Below, piece after piece: positions 35,781-45,326 of a stretch of 64,000 nt of DNA. How positions within the stretch are numbered: the first letter of the stretch is position 1; every line of letters begins with the position of its first letter. Made by a program: the position numbers and the translations under genes. Source of the DNA: Chryseobacterium sp. 18061 (lineage in GTDB: Bacteria > Pseudomonadota > Gammaproteobacteria > Enterobacterales > Enterobacteriaceae); the NCBI GenBank assembly GCA_902706205.1, contig CACSKA010000001.1, forward strand, positions 186,001 to 250,000, read 5' to 3'. The notes below the pieces were generated by a model that worked only from the letters and a program-made list of their open reading frames with translations, ran no database searches and was not told the DNA's origin.

Positions 35781-37556
35781 GTGCGATTATTTGCTCAACT
35801 CAGCTGGTATTTCCGTCGGGAATGGCGCCGCTATCTCGGCGCGGTCCTGCTGCTTATCATTATTGCCATCCTGCAACTGATCCCGCCGAAGGTGGTGGGT
35901 ATCGTGGTGGATGGCGTGACGCAACAACACTACACCACTACGCGGATCATGATGTGGGTGGCAACGCTGGCGCTAATTGCGGTGGTAGTGTATCTGTTGC
36001 GCTATGTCTGGCGTGTGCTGCTGTTCGGCGCGTCTTATCAGCTCGCCGTTGAACTGCGTGAAGATTATTATCGTCAGCTCAGCCGCCAGCATCCTGAATT
36101 TTACCTGCGCCACCGCACCGGGGATTTGATTGCTCGCGCCACCAACGACGTTGACCGCGTGGTGTTTGCCGCCGGTGAAGGCGTTCTGACGCTGGTGGAT
36201 TCGCTGGTGATGGGCTGTGCGGTGCTGATCGTCATGTCGACTCAAATAAGCTGGGAACTGACGTTGCTGGCGCTGGTGCCGATGCCGATTATGGCGTTGG
36301 TTATCAAGCGTAATGGCGACACGCTACATAACCGCTTTAAGCTGGCGCAGGCGGCATTCTCCGGCCTGAATGACCGTACGCAGGAAAGCCTGACCAGCAT
36401 TCGCATGATCAAAGCTTTTGGCCTGGAAGACAGGCAGTCCGCGCAGTTTGCGGCCGATGCGGCAGATACCGGCGCGAAAAACATGCGCGTGGCCCGGGTG
36501 GATGCCCGTTTCGATCCTACGATTTACATCGCAATCGGTATGGCAAACTTACTGGCTATTTCCGGCGGAAGCTGGATGGTGGTGCACGGCAGCCTGACGC
36601 TCGGTCAGCTCACCAGCTTCATGATGTATCTTGGCCTGATGATATGGCCAATGCTGGCACTGGCGTGGATGTTTAATATCGTCGAGCGCGGCAGTGCCGC
36701 TTATACCCGAATCCGTGACATGCTCGCCGAAGCGCCGGTGGTGGACGACGGTACGCAAATACTGACGCCCGATCGCGGCACGCTGGCGGTGAATATACGC
36801 GAGTTCTGCTATCCGCAAACCGAAAAACCGACGCTGCATAATGTGCAATTCAGTCTGCAGTCAGGCCAGATGCTGGGGATCTGCGGCCCAACCGGCGCCG
36901 GGAAATCCACGGTGTTGTCGCTTATCCAGCGTCATTTTGACGTCACCGAAGGTGATATTCGCTTCCAGGATCTCCCTCTGACCGCGCTCCAGCTCGACAG
37001 TTGGCGTAGCCGCCTGGCAGTGGTCAATCAGACCCCGTTCCTGTTCTCCGATACCGTGGGCAGCAATATTGCGCTCGGCAAACCGGGTGCGACGCAGGAA
37101 GAAATTGAGCATGTGGCACGGCTTGCCAGCGTGCATGAAGATATTTTGCGTCTGCCACAAGGTTATGACACAGAAGTGGGCGAGCGCGGCGTGATGCTGT
37201 CCGGTGGGCAGAAGCAGCGTATTTCTATCGCCCGCGCGCTATTACTGGATGCTGAAATTCTGATCCTCGACGATGCACTGTCTGCGGTCGACGGGCGCAC
37301 AGAGCATCAAATCCTGCACAACCTGCGTCAGTGGGGCGAAGGGCGTACGGTGATTATCAGTGCGCATCGCCTGTCGGCCTTGACCGAAGCCAGTGAGATT
37401 ATCGTCATGCAGCATGGACACATTGCCCAGCGCGGCGAACACGAGCAGCTGGCGATTCAGTCCGGCTGGTATCGCGATATGTATCGTTATCAGCAGCTGG
37501 AGGCGGCGCTCAACGACGTGCCGGAAGAGCGGCGTGAGGAGGAATCCGATGCGTAG
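35781..37556 (+). CDS. mdlA: ABC transporter, heterodimeric exporter half MdlA
   Basis: Type IV ABC exporter half (591 aa) with six N-terminal helices (about 15-310) and an ATPase domain: Walker [10 protein letters not shown] near 373, signature LSGGQKQR near 474 and Walker [15 protein letters not shown]. The residue after Walker B is Asp rather than Glu, so this is probably the degenerate ATP site of the MdlAB pair, as in other heterodimeric exporters. The start is GTG 35781. It overlaps mdlB by 8 nt. The substrate is unknown. Confidence 0.94.
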   Translation: MRLFAQLSWYFRREWRRYLGAVLLLIIIAILQLIPPKVVGIVVDGVTQQHYTTTRIMMWVATLALIAVVVYLLRYVWRVLLFGASYQLAVELREDYYRQLSRQHPEFYLRHRTGDLIARATNDVDRVVFAAGEGVLTLVDSLVMGCAVLIVMSTQISWELTLLALVPMPIMALVIKRNGDTLHNRFKLAQAAFSGLNDRTQESLTSIRMIKAFGLEDRQSAQFAADAADTGAKNMRVARVDARFDPTIYIAIGMANLLAISGGSWMVVHGSLTLGQLTSFMMYLGLMIWPMLALAWMFNIVERGSAAYTRIRDMLAEAPVVDDGTQILTPDRGTLAVNIREFCYPQTEKPTLHNVQFSLQSGQMLGICGPTGAGKSTVLSLIQRHFDVTEGDIRFQDLPLTALQLDSWRSRLAVVNQTPFLFSDTVGSNIALGKPGATQEEIEHVARLASVHEDILRLPQGYDTEVGERGVMLSGGQKQRISIARALLLDAEILILDDALSAVDGRTEHQILHNLRQWGEGRTVIISAHRLSALTEASEIIVMQHGHIAQRGEHEQLAIQSGWYRDMYRYQQLEAALNDVPEERREEESDA

Positions 37557-39327
37557 TTTCGGACAACTTTGGCCAACGCTCAAACGCCTGCTGGCCTACG
37601 GATCGCCGTGGCGTAAACCGTTAGGCATCGGGATGGTGATGATGTGGATTGCCGCCATCGCGGAAGTCACAGGCCCGCTGCTGATAAGCTATTTCATCGA
37701 TAATATGGTCGCGAAAAGCTATTTGCCGTGGGGCATTGTTATCGGTCTTGCCGCATCGTACGTTGGCCTGCAGCTGCTGGCGGCATCCTTGCACTATGCG
37801 CAGTCGCTGCTGTTTAACCGTGCCGCGGTCGGCGTGGTGCAACAATTACGGACCGACGTGATGGACGCCGCGCTGCGTCAGCCGCTTAGCGAGTTTGACG
37901 TGCAGCCGGTCGGGCAGCTGATTTCACGTGTGACCAATGACACCGAAGTGATCCGCGATCTGTACGTCACCGTGGTTTCTACGGTGCTCCGCAGTGCGGC
38001 GCTGATCAGCGCTATGCTGGTGGCAATGTTCAGCCTCGACTGGCGCATGGCACTGGTGGCGATCGCCATCTTCCCGGCGGTTATCGTGGTGATGCTGATT
38101 TACCAGCGCTACAGCACGCCGATTGTGCGTCGCGTCCGCGCCTATCTGGCGGATATCAACGATGGTTTCAACGAAGTTATCAACGGCATGAGCGTCATTC
38201 AGCAGTTCCGCCAGCAGGCGCGTTTTGGCGAACGGATGGGTGAAGCGAGCCGCTCGCACTACATGGCCCGCATGCAGACTCTGCGTCTGGATGGTTTCCT
38301 GCTGCGTCCGCTGTTGAGCCTGTTCTCCTCACTGATTCTCTGCGGCCTGCTGATGCTGTTTGGGATGAGCAGCACCGGCACGATTGAAGTCGGTGTGCTG
38401 TATGCGTTTATCAGCTACCTCGGGCGTTTAAATGAACCGTTAATCGAACTCACCACCCAGCAGTCGATGCTGCAGCAGGCGGTGGTGGCGGGCGAGCGGG
38501 TGTTTGAACTGATGGACAAACCGCGTCAGAACTACGGTGCAGACGAAGTGCCGTTGCAAAGCGGGTCTATCGATGTTGACGATGTCTCTTTCGCCTACCG
38601 TGGCGACCGTCTGGTACTACAGGACATTAACATTAGCGTGCCGACGCGCAGCTTCGTGGCGCTGGTTGGGCATACCGGCAGCGGTAAAAGTACGCTCGCC
38701 AGCCTACTGATGGGCTACTACCCGTTGAGCAAAGGGGAAATTCGCCTCGATGGACGCCCGCTGTCGTCACTCAGCCACAGCGTTATTCGTCAGGGCGTGG
38801 CGATGGTTCAGCAGGACCCGGTGGTGCTGGCCGAATCGTTCTTTGCCAACGTCACGCTGGGCCGTGATATCAGCGAAGAACAGGTCTGGCAGGCCCTTGA
38901 AACGGTGCAGCTCGCAGAACTGGCTCGCAGCATGATCGACGGGATTCACACCCGGCTCGGCGAGCAGGGCAACAATCTGTCGGTCGGACAGAAACAGTTG
39001 CTGGCGCTGGCCCGCGTGCTGGTGGATACCCCGCAAATTCTGATCCTTGATGAAGCTACCGCTAACATCGATTCCGGCACCGAGCAGGCGATTCAACAGG
39101 CACTGGCGCTGGTTCGACAGCGTACGACGCTGGTGGTGATTGCCCACCGTCTCTCGACCATCGTTGAGGCCGACACCATCATGGTGCTGCACCGTGGCCA
39201 GGCGGTAGAGCGGGGCACGCATCAGCAACTTCTTGAAGCCAAAGGGCGTTACTGGCAGATGTATCAACTGCAGCTTGCCGGTGAAGAACTGGCGGCCAGC
39301 ATCGAAGAAGAAACGCTTATCGCCTGA
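37549..39327 (+). CDS. mdlB: ABC transporter, heterodimeric exporter half MdlB
   Basis: Partner half of MdlA; 592 aa starting [18 protein letters not shown]. Membrane domain about 20-310; ATPase with Walker [10 protein letters not shown] near 377, signature LSVGQKQL near 480 (Val replacing the usual Gly) and Walker [15 protein letters not shown] with the catalytic Glu. The canonical catalytic site is therefore split unequally between the two halves. The gene overlaps mdlA by 8 nt and shares its transcript. Confidence 0.94.
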   Translation: MRSFGQLWPTLKRLLAYGSPWRKPLGIGMVMMWIAAIAEVTGPLLISYFIDNMVAKSYLPWGIVIGLAASYVGLQLLAASLHYAQSLLFNRAAVGVVQQLRTDVMDAALRQPLSEFDVQPVGQLISRVTNDTEVIRDLYVTVVSTVLRSAALISAMLVAMFSLDWRMALVAIAIFPAVIVVMLIYQRYSTPIVRRVRAYLADINDGFNEVINGMSVIQQFRQQARFGERMGEASRSHYMARMQTLRLDGFLLRPLLSLFSSLILCGLLMLFGMSSTGTIEVGVLYAFISYLGRLNEPLIELTTQQSMLQQAVVAGERVFELMDKPRQNYGADEVPLQSGSIDVDDVSFAYRGDRLVLQDINISVPTRSFVALVGHTGSGKSTLASLLMGYYPLSKGEIRLDGRPLSSLSHSVIRQGVAMVQQDPVVLAESFFANVTLGRDISEEQVWQALETVQLAELARSMIDGIHTRLGEQGNNLSVGQKQLLALARVLVDTPQILILDEATANIDSGTEQAIQQALALVRQRTTLVVIAHRLSTIVEADTIMVLHRGQAVERGTHQQLLEAKGRYWQMYQLQLAGEELAASIEEETLIA

Positions 39328-39389
39328 TGCACCACGATTAAGCAATTTACTCACACCAGCACGCGCTGGTGCAAAAACAAAACGCATCT

Positions 39390-39406
39390 TGCACCGCAAT
39401 GGTGCG
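39390..39406. promoter_or_regulatory. NtrC-binding site, also the mdlB terminator hairpin
   Basis: TGCACC-GCAA-TGGTGCG fits the NtrC consensus TGCACCNNNNTGGTGCA except at the last base. Read as RNA, GCACC/GGTGC followed by a T-rich tail is also a plausible mdlB terminator. It lies about 115 bp upstream of the sigma-54 core of glnK, a normal enhancer distance. Confidence 0.65.
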
Positions 39407-39512
39407 TTTTTATTTTCCTTCCTGCCTCTCATCTTCGTTAAGTCGAACAGTGCTGCTCGCCGCAGCCACAGAAAAGGCCAGAATCCTCTGAATGACCTCC
39501 GGTTTTAATTTC

Positions 39513-39528
39513 TGGCACGCTGATTGCT
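39513..39528 (+). promoter_or_regulatory. Sigma-54 promoter of glnK-amtB
   Basis: TGGCAC-GCTGA-TTGCT has the -24 GG and -12 GC elements at exact spacing, about 55 bp before the glnK start. Confidence 0.85.
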
Positions 39529-39582
39529 TTACCTCATATGTGTTAGCTGCCGCCATTACCGAATTCTGACTGGAGGGGATCT

Positions 39583-39921
39583 ATGAAGCTGGTTACCGTG
39601 GTGATTAAACCATTCAAACTCGAAGACGTTCGCGAAGCGCTGTCTTCCATTGGTATTCAGGGGCTGACCGTTACCGAAGTGAAAGGCTTCGGGCGTCAGA
39701 AAGGCCATGCCGAGCTTTACCGCGGCGCTGAATATAGCGTCAACTTTCTGCCGAAGGTGAAAATCGATGTGGCGATCGCTGACGATCAACTCGATGAGGT
39801 GATCGACGTGATCAGTAAAGCGGCGTACACCGGCAAGATTGGCGACGGCAAGATCTTTGTCGCCGAGCTGCAACGCGTCATTCGCATTCGTACCGGCGAA
39901 GCCGACGAAGCGGCTCTGTAA
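39583..39921 (+). CDS. glnK: Nitrogen regulatory PII protein GlnK
   Basis: 112-aa PII trimer subunit that senses 2-oxoglutarate and ATP/ADP, is uridylylated at Tyr51 (AELYRGAEYSVNF) by GlnD, and blocks the AmtB channel when nitrogen rises. The start MKLVTVVIKPFKLEDVR is canonical. It is the first gene of glnK-amtB behind a sigma-54 promoter and an NtrC site. Confidence 0.98.
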   Translation: MKLVTVVIKPFKLEDVREALSSIGIQGLTVTEVKGFGRQKGHAELYRGAEYSVNFLPKVKIDVAIADDQLDEVIDVISKAAYTGKIGDGKIFVAELQRVIRIRTGEADEAAL

Positions 39922-39952
39922 CTCCTGGCACACAGTGATAGGGATCGAGAAA

Positions 39953-41239
39953 ATGAACAAAACTCTAGTGAAAATAGCCCCAGCTGTATTGGCACTGTTG
40001 CCGGGCCTGTCTCTGGCAGCGCCTGCGGTCGCCGATAAAGCTGACAACGCCTTTATGATGATCAGCACCGCGCTGGTGCTGTTTATGAGTATTCCCGGGA
40101 TTGCGTTGTTTTACGGCGGCCTGATCCGTGGCAAAAACGTGCTTTCCATGCTGACGCAGGTCACCGTCACCTTCGCACTGGTTTGCGTGCTGTGGGTGGT
40201 TTACGGCTATACCCTGGCGTTCGGCACCGGCGGCAACTTCTTCGGCAGCTTTGATTGGGTTCTGCTGAAAGGCATCGAACTGAAAGCACTGATGGGCACT
40301 TTCTATCAGTACATCCACGTGGCCTTCCAGGGCTCGTTTGCTTGTATCACCGTCGGTCTGATTGTTGGCTCGTTGGCGGAGCGTATCCGCTTCTCCGCAG
40401 TGCTGATTTTCGTGGTGGTGTGGATGACCTTCTCCTACGTACCGATTGCGCACATGGTATGGGGCGGCGGTTTGCTGGCCACGCACGGCGCACTGGACTT
40501 TGCGGGCGGCACCGTTGTTCACATCAACGCCGCCGTTGCGGGCCTTGTGGGTGCATATCTGATTGGCAAACGCGTGGGCTTTGGCAAAGAAGCGTTCAAA
40601 CCGCATAACTTGCCGATGGTTTTCACCGGGACCGCCATTCTGTACGTGGGCTGGTTCGGCTTTAACGCCGGTTCCGCAAGCTCCGCCAACGAAATTGCTG
40701 CACTCGCTTTCCTGAACACCGTAGTGGCGACTGCGGCTGCGATTCTGGCCTGGGTCTTCGGTGAGTGGGCGGTACGCGGTAAGCCTTCTCTGCTGGGGGC
40801 ATGTTCCGGTGCTATCGCTGGTCTGGTGGCGGTCACGCCTGCCTGTGGTTACATCGGCGTGGGTGGTTCCCTGATTGTCGGCATCGCGGCGGGTCTGGCC
40901 GGTTTGTGGGGCGTCACGGCGCTGAAACGCTGGCTGCGTGTAGATGACCCATGCGATGTGTTCGGTGTGCACGGCGTATGCGGGATTGTGGGTTGTATCC
41001 TGACCGGTATCTTCGCATCGACATCACTGGGTGGCGTCGGCTATGCGGAAGGTGTGACCATGGGCCATCAGGTTCTGGTACAGCTGGAAAGTATCGGTCT
41101 GACGATTGTCTGGTCTGGCGTGGTGGCCTTCATCGGTTACAAACTGGCTGACCTGACAGTGGGGCTGCGAGTTCCGGAAGAACAGGAACGCGAAGGTCTG
41201 GATGTCAACAGCCATGGCGAGAATGCGTATAACGCCTAA
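39953..41239 (+). CDS. amtB: Ammonium channel AmtB
   Basis: Trimeric inner-membrane ammonium transporter. The 428-aa precursor starts MNKTLVKIAPAVLALLPGLS with a cleavable signal peptide of about 22 residues, then eleven helices. The twin pore histidines are in FAGGTVVHINAAVAGL and FGVHGVCGIVG, and the aromatic gate in GSFACITVG. It lies 31 nt after glnK, its regulator. Confidence 0.98.
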   Translation: MNKTLVKIAPAVLALLPGLSLAAPAVADKADNAFMMISTALVLFMSIPGIALFYGGLIRGKNVLSMLTQVTVTFALVCVLWVVYGYTLAFGTGGNFFGSFDWVLLKGIELKALMGTFYQYIHVAFQGSFACITVGLIVGSLAERIRFSAVLIFVVVWMTFSYVPIAHMVWGGGLLATHGALDFAGGTVVHINAAVAGLVGAYLIGKRVGFGKEAFKPHNLPMVFTGTAILYVGWFGFNAGSASSANEIAALAFLNTVVATAAAILAWVFGEWAVRGKPSLLGACSGAIAGLVAVTPACGYIGVGGSLIVGIAAGLAGLWGVTALKRWLRVDDPCDVFGVHGVCGIVGCILTGIFASTSLGGVGYAEGVTMGHQVLVQLESIGLTIVWSGVVAFIGYKLADLTVGLRVPEEQEREGLDVNSHGENAYNA

Positions 41240-41246
41240 GTAAAAG

Positions 41247-41277
41247 CAAAACGGCAATCTTGAGATTGCCGTTTTGA
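41247..41277 (+). terminator. amtB terminator
   Basis: CAAAACGGCAATCT-TG-AGATTGCCGTTTTG, a perfect long stem just past the amtB stop. Confidence 0.9.
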
Positions 41278-41318
41278 GTGTTTGCCCCTCTCCCACAGGG
41301 AGAGGGGACCGACTGAGA
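41277..41318. repeat. Terminator-linked GC-rich palindromic repeat, copy 2
   Basis: AGTGTTTGC followed by CCCCTCTCCC-ACA-GGGAGAGGGG and ACCGACTGAG. Same position and order as the copy after the thiI terminator at 4441-4485; the loop triplet is inverted (ACA versus TGT). Confidence 0.6.
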
Positions 41319-41328
41319 CCGCAAAAGT

Positions 41329-42189
41329 CTAACCGCGATTACGCATCACGCCTTCTTGTACCGTCGATGCGACCAGTACACCATCCTGAGTATAAAACTC
41401 ACCGCGTACAAAACCGCGCGCGCTAGAAGCTGACGTGCTCTCCACGCTGTACAGCAGCCATTCATTCATATTGAATGGGCGATGGAACCACATTGAATGG
41501 TCAATCGTCGCCACCTGCATCCCTTTTTCAAGGAAGCCCACGCCATGCGGCTGAAGGGCAACCGGCAGGAAGTTAAAGTCAGACGCATAGCCCAACAGAT
41601 ACTGATGCACGCGGAAATCATCGACGACTGTGCCGTTGGCACGGATCCATACCTGGCGTTTTGGCTCAGCCACGTGGCCCTTCATGGGGTTATGGAACTC
41701 GACCGGACGGATCTCCAGTGGTTTATCACACAGGAACTTCTCTTTCACCTGTGGGGGCAGTAGATGCGCCAGCTGACGGGCGATATCCGTTTCGGATGGC
41801 AGCGAATCAGGGGCTGGGGCCAGCGGCATCTGTTTTTGATGTTCGTAGCCCGATTCCGGCGCCTGGAAAGAAGCGGTCATATAGAAAATCGGTTTGCCGT
41901 TCTGGATAGCCGCCACGCGACGGGCGCTGAAACTATTACCATCGCGCAGAACTTCCACGTCATACACAATCGGCTTCTGGCTGTCGCCCGGGCGTAAAAA
42001 GTAGCTGTGGAACGAATGCACCAGACGGTCGACAGGCACGGTTTCTTTGGCGGCATACAACGCCTGACCGACGACCTGGCCGCCAAATACCTGGCGTAAG
42101 CCCAGATCCTCACTTTGACCGCGGAACAATCCCTCTTCAATTTTTTCCAGATTTAACAGGGTTAGCAGATTAGAGAGAGCCTGACTCAT
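41329..42189 (-). CDS. tesB: Acyl-CoA thioesterase II
   Basis: Double hot-dog thioesterase acting on a broad range of acyl-CoA, 286 aa. The start [20 protein letters not shown] matches E. coli; the frame's earlier starts lie in non-homologous sequence. The catalytic Asp is in [12 protein letters not shown] near 204, with partners Thr and Gln towards the C terminus (STVQEGVMR). It is convergent with amtB. Confidence 0.97.
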   Translation of the reverse strand: MSQALSNLLTLLNLEKIEEGLFRGQSEDLGLRQVFGGQVVGQALYAAKETVPVDRLVHSFHSYFLRPGDSQKPIVYDVEVLRDGNSFSARRVAAIQNGKPIFYMTASFQAPESGYEHQKQMPLAPAPDSLPSETDIARQLAHLLPPQVKEKFLCDKPLEIRPVEFHNPMKGHVAEPKRQVWIRANGTVVDDFRVHQYLLGYASDFNFLPVALQPHGVGFLEKGMQVATIDHSMWFHRPFNMNEWLLYSVESTSASSARGFVRGEFYTQDGVLVASTVQEGVMRNRG

Positions 42190-42406
42190 AAATGTCCTCA
42201 AAGGTAAAAAGACCGCATTCTGCGCGGGAATAGCCACAGTATAACGCAGTTTTCGAAGTGGTCCGATGGGTGCAATTATCTGAATAACGGTGCGATTACA
42301 GGCAAATATCTGAGATCTGTGCCACACTTACTGCGCCACAAATGTTTTGACCACTCACTCTTGCGGGATTTAATCCTGTGAGTGCATGGATGATAAGGAG
42401 AACATA

Positions 42407-42976
42407 ATGAAAGTCGTGCACATGTTAAGTGGTTTAGCGGTTGCGGTTGCACTGTCTGCCTGTGCTCAAAAAAGTGCGGATATCAAGACACCTGCGCCAA
42501 GCCCGAACCCCTCTGAGGCTACACAACCTGTAATTCAGCAACCTAACGTTTCCGGTACCGCCTGGATCCGCCAGAAAGTGGCCTTGCCACCGGATGCGGT
42601 GCTGACGGTAACGCTGTCGGATGCTTCTCTGGCAGATGCGCCTTCTAAGGTCATTTCACAGAAAGTCACGCGTACGGAAGGTAAACAGGCGCCGTTTAGC
42701 TTTGTGCTGCCGTATAACCCGGCAGATATTCAGCCAAACGCGCGGATCTTGTTGAGTGCGGCAGTAACCATCAACGATAAACTGGTGTTCATTACCGATA
42801 CGGTGCAGCCAGTTATCAATAACGGTGGTACCAAAGCTGACCTGACGCTGGTGCCTGTGCAGCAAACTCCAGTGCCGGTGGCGACTGATGGTGGTGCGGC
42901 TACAACCGTGCCATCGACTTCACCGACTCAGGTGAACCCTTCGTCTGCCGTACCTGCCCCGACGCAAATCCCATAA
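42407..42976 (+). CDS. ybaY: Lipoprotein YbaY
   Basis: 189-aa lipoprotein with signal peptide MKVVHMLSGLAVAVALSAC (lipobox Cys19), a type III secretion/META-like beta domain (about 50-150, VSGTAWIRQKVALPPDAVLTV) and a Pro/Thr/Ser-rich tail (about 150-189). E. coli ybaY is activated by the general stress sigma factor. The start is ATG 42407 after AAGGAGAA. Confidence 0.92.
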   Translation: MKVVHMLSGLAVAVALSACAQKSADIKTPAPSPNPSEATQPVIQQPNVSGTAWIRQKVALPPDAVLTVTLSDASLADAPSKVISQKVTRTEGKQAPFSFVLPYNPADIQPNARILLSAAVTINDKLVFITDTVQPVINNGGTKADLTLVPVQQTPVPVATDGGAATTVPSTSPTQVNPSSAVPAPTQIP

Positions 42977-42985
42977 TGTCGGTCT

Positions 42986-43008
42986 CCCTCCTCCTCGCGG
43001 GGGAGGGA
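42986..43008. other. GC-rich hairpin after ybaY
   Basis: CCCTCCTCC and GGGGGAGGG arms around TCGC form a strong stem between the convergent ybaY and ybaZ; composition is similar to the palindromic repeats at 4441 and 41277, but the conserved flank is missing. Confidence 0.4.
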
Positions 43009-43320
43009 TCAGTAATTCCAGCGATACTTCTGCATATCAATTCTCCCGCTACCTGATACCTGTACACCTTCCGACAGCAGCGCCTGGCGCTGACGCTGAA
43101 GGTCTGGGCCGGTCAGGGAAATATTCCCGTGACGATTCACTACCCGATGCCACGGCAGGGTTGATCCTTCCGGTAAACGGCGCAAAACGCCACCTACCTG
43201 ACGCGCCGCACGAGGCGAACCCGCCAGTCGCGCGACGTCACCGTAGGTCGTGACTGCACCTTCCGGGATGGCTGCAACGATTTGCCACACCCGGTGCGGA
43301 AATGAATCAATGGGTTCCAT
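43009..43320 (-). CDS. ybaZ: Alkyltransferase-like protein (ATL)
   Basis: 103-aa DNA-damage sensor homologous to O6-alkylguanine transferase but with Trp57 in place of the reactive cysteine (LPWHRVVNRHG). It binds O6-alkylguanine and hands lesions to nucleotide-excision repair. The Arg finger region (GSPRAARQVGGVL) is intact. It is shorter at the N terminus than E. coli YbaZ, but the conserved domain is complete. Confidence 0.95.
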   Translation of the reverse strand: MEPIDSFPHRVWQIVAAIPEGAVTTYGDVARLAGSPRAARQVGGVLRRLPEGSTLPWHRVVNRHGNISLTGPDLQRQRQALLSEGVQVSGSGRIDMQKYRWNY

Positions 43321-43382
43321 AGCGCTTTCCAGTTGGGAAAAGCACAGGATAAGCGACGCACTTCAGCTTGTGAAGGCGGAGA

Positions 43383-43790
43383 TCACTCGGGCTGTTGGAA
43401 GGTAAACTCCAGGGCCAGGCCAATAACCTGCGACGTACTAGGGGCAAACTCATCGCGTTTGACCACCTGATTTTCGAGGAATTTAAGCTTTCTGGAGGCG
43501 GTATTGATAATCAATTTACCGCGCAATTCCGGCAGCACTTGGGTACTGATGGGATAGGTTACGCGCCCGGAAACCGCCACGGGCAGCCTGCGCAGCGGCA
43601 CGTGGCCCACCACACCAAGCGAGGCGAACAGCACCGCAACTGGCGTGACAAACAGCAATGCATTGGGACTAACGCTGATAAAATCCAGCACCACATTGGG
43701 GCGTAAATAGTTTAGCCCCTGATGGGCAAGAGTCACTTCGTCGATAGCGGGCATTGGCAGCGTGAGTGTCAAAGGCAGTGAATTGATCAT
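43383..43790 (-). CDS. Hypothetical protein, unrecognised
   Basis: A 135-codon frame starting MINSLPLTLTLPMPAIDEVT, with AGGGG about 7 nt before the ATG. The product is rich in beta-branched residues with a hydrophobic stretch (NALLFVTPVAVLFASLGVVGHV at about 43-64) and has no signal peptide or motif I recognise. It lies between ybaZ and ffs, where E. coli has no gene. It could be genuine and lineage-specific or a chance frame; codon bias resembles a real gene only moderately. Confidence 0.5.
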   Translation of the reverse strand: MINSLPLTLTLPMPAIDEVTLAHQGLNYLRPNVVLDFISVSPNALLFVTPVAVLFASLGVVGHVPLRRLPVAVSGRVTYPISTQVLPELRGKLIINTASRKLKFLENQVVKRDEFAPSTSQVIGLALEFTFQQPE

Positions 43791-44016
43791 TGTCGACCCC
43801 TAAAAGAAGAAAGACGGATGTCCGATGGCATTAAAACAGTCTGGACACTCTCCCAGGTTTTGCTGAGAGCAAGTTCGCAATATGGAAATCTTGTTCCTGC
43901 AGGACGGCCAGGAAAGGCACGGTCGAACAATAAACCATCATCCAGACCGCGGTGGGTTGCAATTGCCGGGCCGCACAGGGATAATGCGCCAGCGCGTTAG
44001 GAATAACGCTCTCAAT

Positions 44017-44130
44017 GGGGGCTCTGTTGGTTCTCCCGCAACGCTACTCTGTTCACCAGGTCAGATCCGGAAGGAAGCAGCCAGGGCAGACGACGTGTGT
44101 GCCGGGATGTAGCTGGCAGGGCCCCCACCC
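44017..44130 (+). ncRNA. ffs: 4.5S RNA of the signal recognition particle
   Basis: The 114-nt segment starting GGGGGCTCTGTTGGTTCTCC and ending GGGCCCCCACCC follows E. coli 4.5S RNA nearly base for base. The Ffh-binding tip contains CAGGTCAGATCCGGAAGGAA and AGCAGCC, and the ends pair to close the rod. With Ffh it targets inner-membrane proteins to FtsY and SecYEG. Confidence 0.97.
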
Positions 44131-44502
44131 AATTCTGGGTAACACGCTGATTCCCCCCCTTCTTTTTTATTTTTTTCACGCCTTTCAGACAATGCCATCG
44201 TTCGCCAGTGTTGGCTATGTACTCTATGCAATACCAAGATAAACAACAGCCCTGACGAGAGGACTAAATAAAGAATATTCTTGCTTATTGAGGGATGTTA
44301 TTTATATGACTGGTCGCTTCATTTTTCGGATTTTTCTCGGGATTTGTGCAAAATGAAAGCGTTTTTGTTTAAATTTAAATTTAATGCTGTTTCTTTAGTT
44401 TAATTAATTTCATAGGGATGTAATACCATAGTCTTCGCTCTATAATTATTCTGTAATTTTTTATTTGGTAGTGCTAATTTTGATGTTAAAGAGGAATGGA
44501 AT
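44131..44502 (+). promoter_or_regulatory. AT-rich gap between ffs and the IprA-like gene
   Basis: 372 bp. A small stem (ACCCA/TGGGT) and T-rich runs to about 44178 may end ffs. The rest is unusually AT-rich (for example TTTAAATTTAAATTTAATG near 44370) and probably carries the promoter of the next gene, with good H-NS target character. No gene is seen. Confidence 0.4.
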
Positions 44503-45126
44503 ATGGTGATTTGCCCACCAAAACGTCCCTATGATGCAATTGACACTTTAATCAAAGCTCTGACGCCTTTAGGCGAACAAATACATATTGTTGCACGAAA
44601 AAGAATTGCCTGGGGGACGCGTGAGAAATCTTATGTTTATTTGGTCATACAAGGGGAAGTCTCAGTATTAAGGATATCTGATGGTCTTCTTTTGGGGACA
44701 ACAAGCGAGCCTCATGTCCTCGGTTTTACAGAAATGTTTTGCCCTATCCGCAGTAACCTTATCCGAGCAGAAACCAACAGTATTCTGATCCGTGTCGACG
44801 CAGCGTTGGTGGTTCCTGAGATTGAGCGATTACATCTGTGGCGGGCGGTTGCAGAGCTGGCAACGTACCACACTACGTACATGGTGTATCGCGATATGCA
44901 GCTCGTAAACCAACGTACTCCGCCCGTTATCTACCAGTATTTGCAAGAAATGGATCAGCTGCCAGAGGAGAGGAAATATCAAATCAATATTCTCAACTAT
45001 ATTCAGGAGCGTAGCGGCTTGTCGCGTAGCAGCATTCTGAATGTTGTCTCAACGTTAAAAAAACATAAATATATTGACTACGAGAGAGGGGGCTATCAGC
45101 TCAAAGTCAATAACTTGCCTGTCTGA
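44503..45126 (+). CDS. IprA/YaiV-type winged-helix regulator
   Basis: 207-aa protein with the organisation of the IprA family: an N-terminal cyclic-nucleotide-binding-like beta-barrel (about 25-105, YVYLVIQGEVSVLRISDGLLLG) lacking the nucleotide phosphate cassette, and a C-terminal winged helix (about 150-205, QINILNYIQERSGLSRSSILNVVSTLKKHKYI). IprA of Salmonella modulates oxidative-stress resistance. A GAGGA ribosome site lies 7 nt before ATG 44503. Its base composition is lower in GC than the flanking core genes, suggesting transfer. The target is unknown. Confidence 0.78.
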   Translation: MVICPPKRPYDAIDTLIKALTPLGEQIHIVARKRIAWGTREKSYVYLVIQGEVSVLRISDGLLLGTTSEPHVLGFTEMFCPIRSNLIRAETNSILIRVDAALVVPEIERLHLWRAVAELATYHTTYMVYRDMQLVNQRTPPVIYQYLQEMDQLPEERKYQINILNYIQERSGLSRSSILNVVSTLKKHKYIDYERGGYQLKVNNLPV

Positions 45127-45197
45127 TGTTTTAACCACTGTCTAATTTCTCTTTCACGTGTGATAGTCAACAGCGATATTAGATTCAACCTTTTTCG

Positions 45198-45248
45198 TGT
45201 GAGTTATATTGCGCAACGATGAACCGTCGTTGCGCAATATAACTCACA
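45198..45248. repeat. Perfect inverted repeat, 22-bp arms and 7-nt loop
   Basis: The arm at 45198-45219 (begins TGTGAGTTATATTGCG) is the exact reverse complement of 45227-45248; the loop is TGAACCG. No T tract follows on either strand, so it is not a standard terminator although it lies between convergent genes. Confidence 0.85.
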
Positions 45249-45326
45249 GAAGTGTTTACCTGTTTAATTCTGCTCCAGCACAAATAAAAATTTACCAATC
45301 GAATGTTATTAGCCTGCGTTTACAGT

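Noticed and set aside
39965..40972. 335-codon frame opposite amtB
   Set aside because: Its Gln/His/Asn-rich product is typical of the complement of membrane-protein codons.
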